This document shows positions 54,811-64,000 of a DNA stretch of 64,000 nt, piece after piece (positions within the stretch are counted from its first letter, which is position 1; each line of letters starts with the position of its first letter). A model generated the notes under the pieces. It was given only the letters and a program-made list of their open reading frames with translations, made no database searches and was not told where the DNA came from. The position numbers were made by a program, and so were the translations under genes. The stretch is from Chrysomallon squamiferum (Eukaryota > Mollusca > Gastropoda > Neomphalida > Peltospiridae): assembly GCA_012295275.1 (NCBI GenBank), contig CM022670.1:35127801-35191800 (forward strand). The letters run 5' to 3'.

Positions 54811-55389
54811 TTATTATTTTAGCACAGAATTAAGTTATATCATAACATGAAGATGAAGTTTTTGTTTGGTTGTTTTCGTTTTTTCTTTTTTTCTTGTTGT
54901 TTTGCTCTTTGTTTTTATCTGGGTTTATTTATTTTATTTAATTATTATTATTTTTTTTTTTTATCAGTTTGTTACAAGTCAGTCACATGTCAGTGACATT
55001 TTCTTCAGACAGCTGTCGAAAAACATTATTTTTTTTTTTTTTTTTTTTTTGTTGCTGAATCACGTGCATGACTAACCCACAGTGTTCCGAACTGACAGTT
55101 GCCACGTGTCTGGTGTTAGCCCGCCGGAAAAACACGAGTACGAAGCGTTAAGTTGCGAAGATAACGGATAGTCACGAAGTAAGCCTTATCTAATTAGCGA
55201 GACTTCAGTGGATATCGGGTCCACGCCTATTAACACGTGAGATAATTATTAAGTGATTTCTCAGCCGGAAACCATTACGGTAGACGCCTTCTTGTGTTAG
55301 ACACAAGCAGATGTGCGTGCTTGAGTGATGTGTGGGCATGACTGTACGCGTGTGCATATGTTCGTGTGCATGTACTGAATCTATGTGTG

Positions 55390-55565
55390 TATGTGTGTAA
55401 GCATATATGTACGTGTACATATATATCTGTATGTATACATATATGTACATATATATATATGAATGTATGTATATATATATATATATGTATGTATGTTTTT
55501 ATATATATATATATATATATATGTATAGATATGTACGTATATGTATATGTACATATATACATATG

Positions 55566-55612
<47 letters not shown>

Positions 55613-55720
55613 AGATATGTATATATATATGTGTGTGTGTGTGTATATGTATGCATATGCATATGGATGTCTATATTTATTTATATATGCATGTATGTAT
55701 ATTTATGTATATACATCTAT
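55390..55720. repeat. TA/TATG/TACA field
   Basis: Mixed TA and TATG tracts with pure TA at about 55570-55602, open in several frames on both strands without being coding. Confidence 0.9.
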
Positions 55721-55787
55721 GTCAGTGTACAATAATAATAATAGTAATAATAAATAAATTAATTAATAAATAAATAAATGAAATCAA

Positions 55788-55836
55788 ACGAAATGAAACG
55801 AAACGAAACGAAACGAAACACGAAACGAAACACAAC
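55788..55836. repeat. (GAAAC)n pentanucleotide array
   Basis: About eight GAAAC/GAAAT units with two CAC insertions; the only array of this motif in the window. Confidence 0.92.
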
Positions 55837-57153
55837 AAAATAAAAACTGGTATCGTTTTCTTCTAAATATCAAAAGTTAATACTATCTGAAGATGATCAC
55901 TCGTGTAAACTGATCTGTCGACAACAATTCCTGTTTTTAACTACGTCCTCCACAATACGCCATTCTCAACGCTTGAATAATGTATTTGAAAAAAAAAACT
56001 ACACATTCTGTTGAGTCGTGTGCTCTGGATTTTCGAGTGGAAGTTTTATTTATTTATTTCCCATGTGATTACCTTGACATTTGCTTCTGTCATAGATCAT
56101 CACGTATTTTTAAATTCCTTTATTTCACCGCGCGATGACATCTAATCGATAATTAGGTTGATTGTTGTTGTCGATTACGACGACGTTGTTTCTGTCTTTC
56201 TGTTACAAATTGTTCTGGTGCTGTTGTTATTTATTTATTTATGTTTTTTTGTTGTTGTTTGTTGTTTTTTGATACTATTATCATTATTATTAATGTTGTT
56301 ATTGTTGTTTGTTATTATCAATTAATACTGTTTTGATTTGAGTGTTTGTGTTTGTGAGCATTTTTGATATATTATTTATTTTGATATCAATCATTCGGAT
56401 TTTGTTGTTTGTTTATTTCTCTGTATGTCTAGCTGTCTATCTGTGGATATTATTATTATTGTTGCTGTTTTTTTTTTGTTGGTGTTGTTTTTTTTTTGTT
56501 GTTGTTGTTGTTTATTTACTTTTATTTATTCTTTTTATATCAAAAAAAAAAAAAAACGTTTCTCGTTATTTTTCAATAGGATTCGGGATATCTACTGGGA
56601 GATAAAATATTTACTGTCCACAGTTACCAAAATGAAAGAAAATCACGTTCCCATTTATAATTAACATTGTCATTGTCATCAGTGACTATAACATACAGTG
56701 ACACAGTTTTAATTCTCTGGACTAAACTGTCTCACAGGACAGCAGAGGGCTCATTTCACATGTCAACGTAAACAGAAAACGAAAGTAAACATGCCGTGCT
56801 TTAATGAACTTCCGATCATGCGCAGTTGACGATCTATCAAATGACGTAAACGACGGAAATATTGCATCAGACATTATTCATGCTGCGGCAGATCGTGTCG
56901 CTGAATTATTCAAACAACAAACAACGGCGATGATATCAAATTCGCGCGTGAAACAGGTTTTTCTTATTAAATATGTAAACGTGAGTCATTAAAAGCGATC
57001 AGATTATCAAACGAAGTTTCTTTTTAAGGTCAGTAGCCCTGAAAACTGTTTGTGCAGATAAACCTGGCAGATGCAGAGCCTGGGGCGTGATGGGATGCAT
57101 GATCGATTCGCTTCGATGCTTTCTTAGTGCTGTCGCCCAGTGTTTGGTTTGTG

Positions 57154-64000
<6,847 letters not shown>

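Overview
The window looks like nuclear DNA from an invertebrate animal. It is AT-rich and dominated by simple-sequence repeats: long CT/GA, CA/GT, AAT/ATT, TATG/CATA and GATA arrays plus many A and T runs. It contains one recognisable protein-coding gene, in exons separated by a 10.9 kb intron with GT-AG borders. The repeat load, the large intron and a divergent Shaw-type potassium channel suggest a mollusc, possibly a cephalopod or gastropod, or another lophotrochozoan. This taxonomic call is inference. No bacterial, viral or organellar signature was seen.

The gene is on the minus strand and encodes a voltage-gated potassium channel of the Shaw/Kv3 type. One exon (32505 down to 32240) carries the second half of the cytoplasmic T1 assembly domain with a complete H-x5-C-x20-CC zinc site. 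The next exon (21308 down to 20208) carries S1 to S6, the pore signature TVGYGD and the C-terminal tail to a TGA stop. Splicing ATG|GT...AG|ATT joins them in frame, and the junction aligns without gaps to Kv3/Shaw proteins. The first T1 half, with the start codon, was not found and probably lies beyond position 64000. The channel has unusual key residues: Phe at the first S4 charge position, His in place of the fifth S4 charge (normally Lys), and Thr-Ile-Pro in place of the S6 Pro-Val-Pro hinge. A GC-richer open frame at 17488-17288, downstream on the same strand, could be an alternative 3' exon but is unproven.

Layout: 1-17287 is gene-free repeat-rich DNA with a 39-bp minisatellite at about 5620-6415. 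17288-21308 holds the candidate exon and the main channel exon. 21309-32239 is the channel intron, with several tandem repeats, a dispersed repeat pair, a non-repetitive block that may be regulatory, and a non-autonomous pogo/Tigger-like DNA transposon at 30564-30904. 32240-32505 is the T1 exon. 32506-64000 is presumably upstream intron or intergenic DNA. It has huge TATG arrays, one probable tRNA-derived SINE (about 40040-40250) and several GC-richer non-repetitive islands, but no second gene I can support.

Most long open frames here are translations of microsatellites. I found no evidence of a new multi-gene system. The most interesting items are the atypical potassium channel, the trinucleotide arrays beside both of its splice acceptors, and the transposon and repeat structures.
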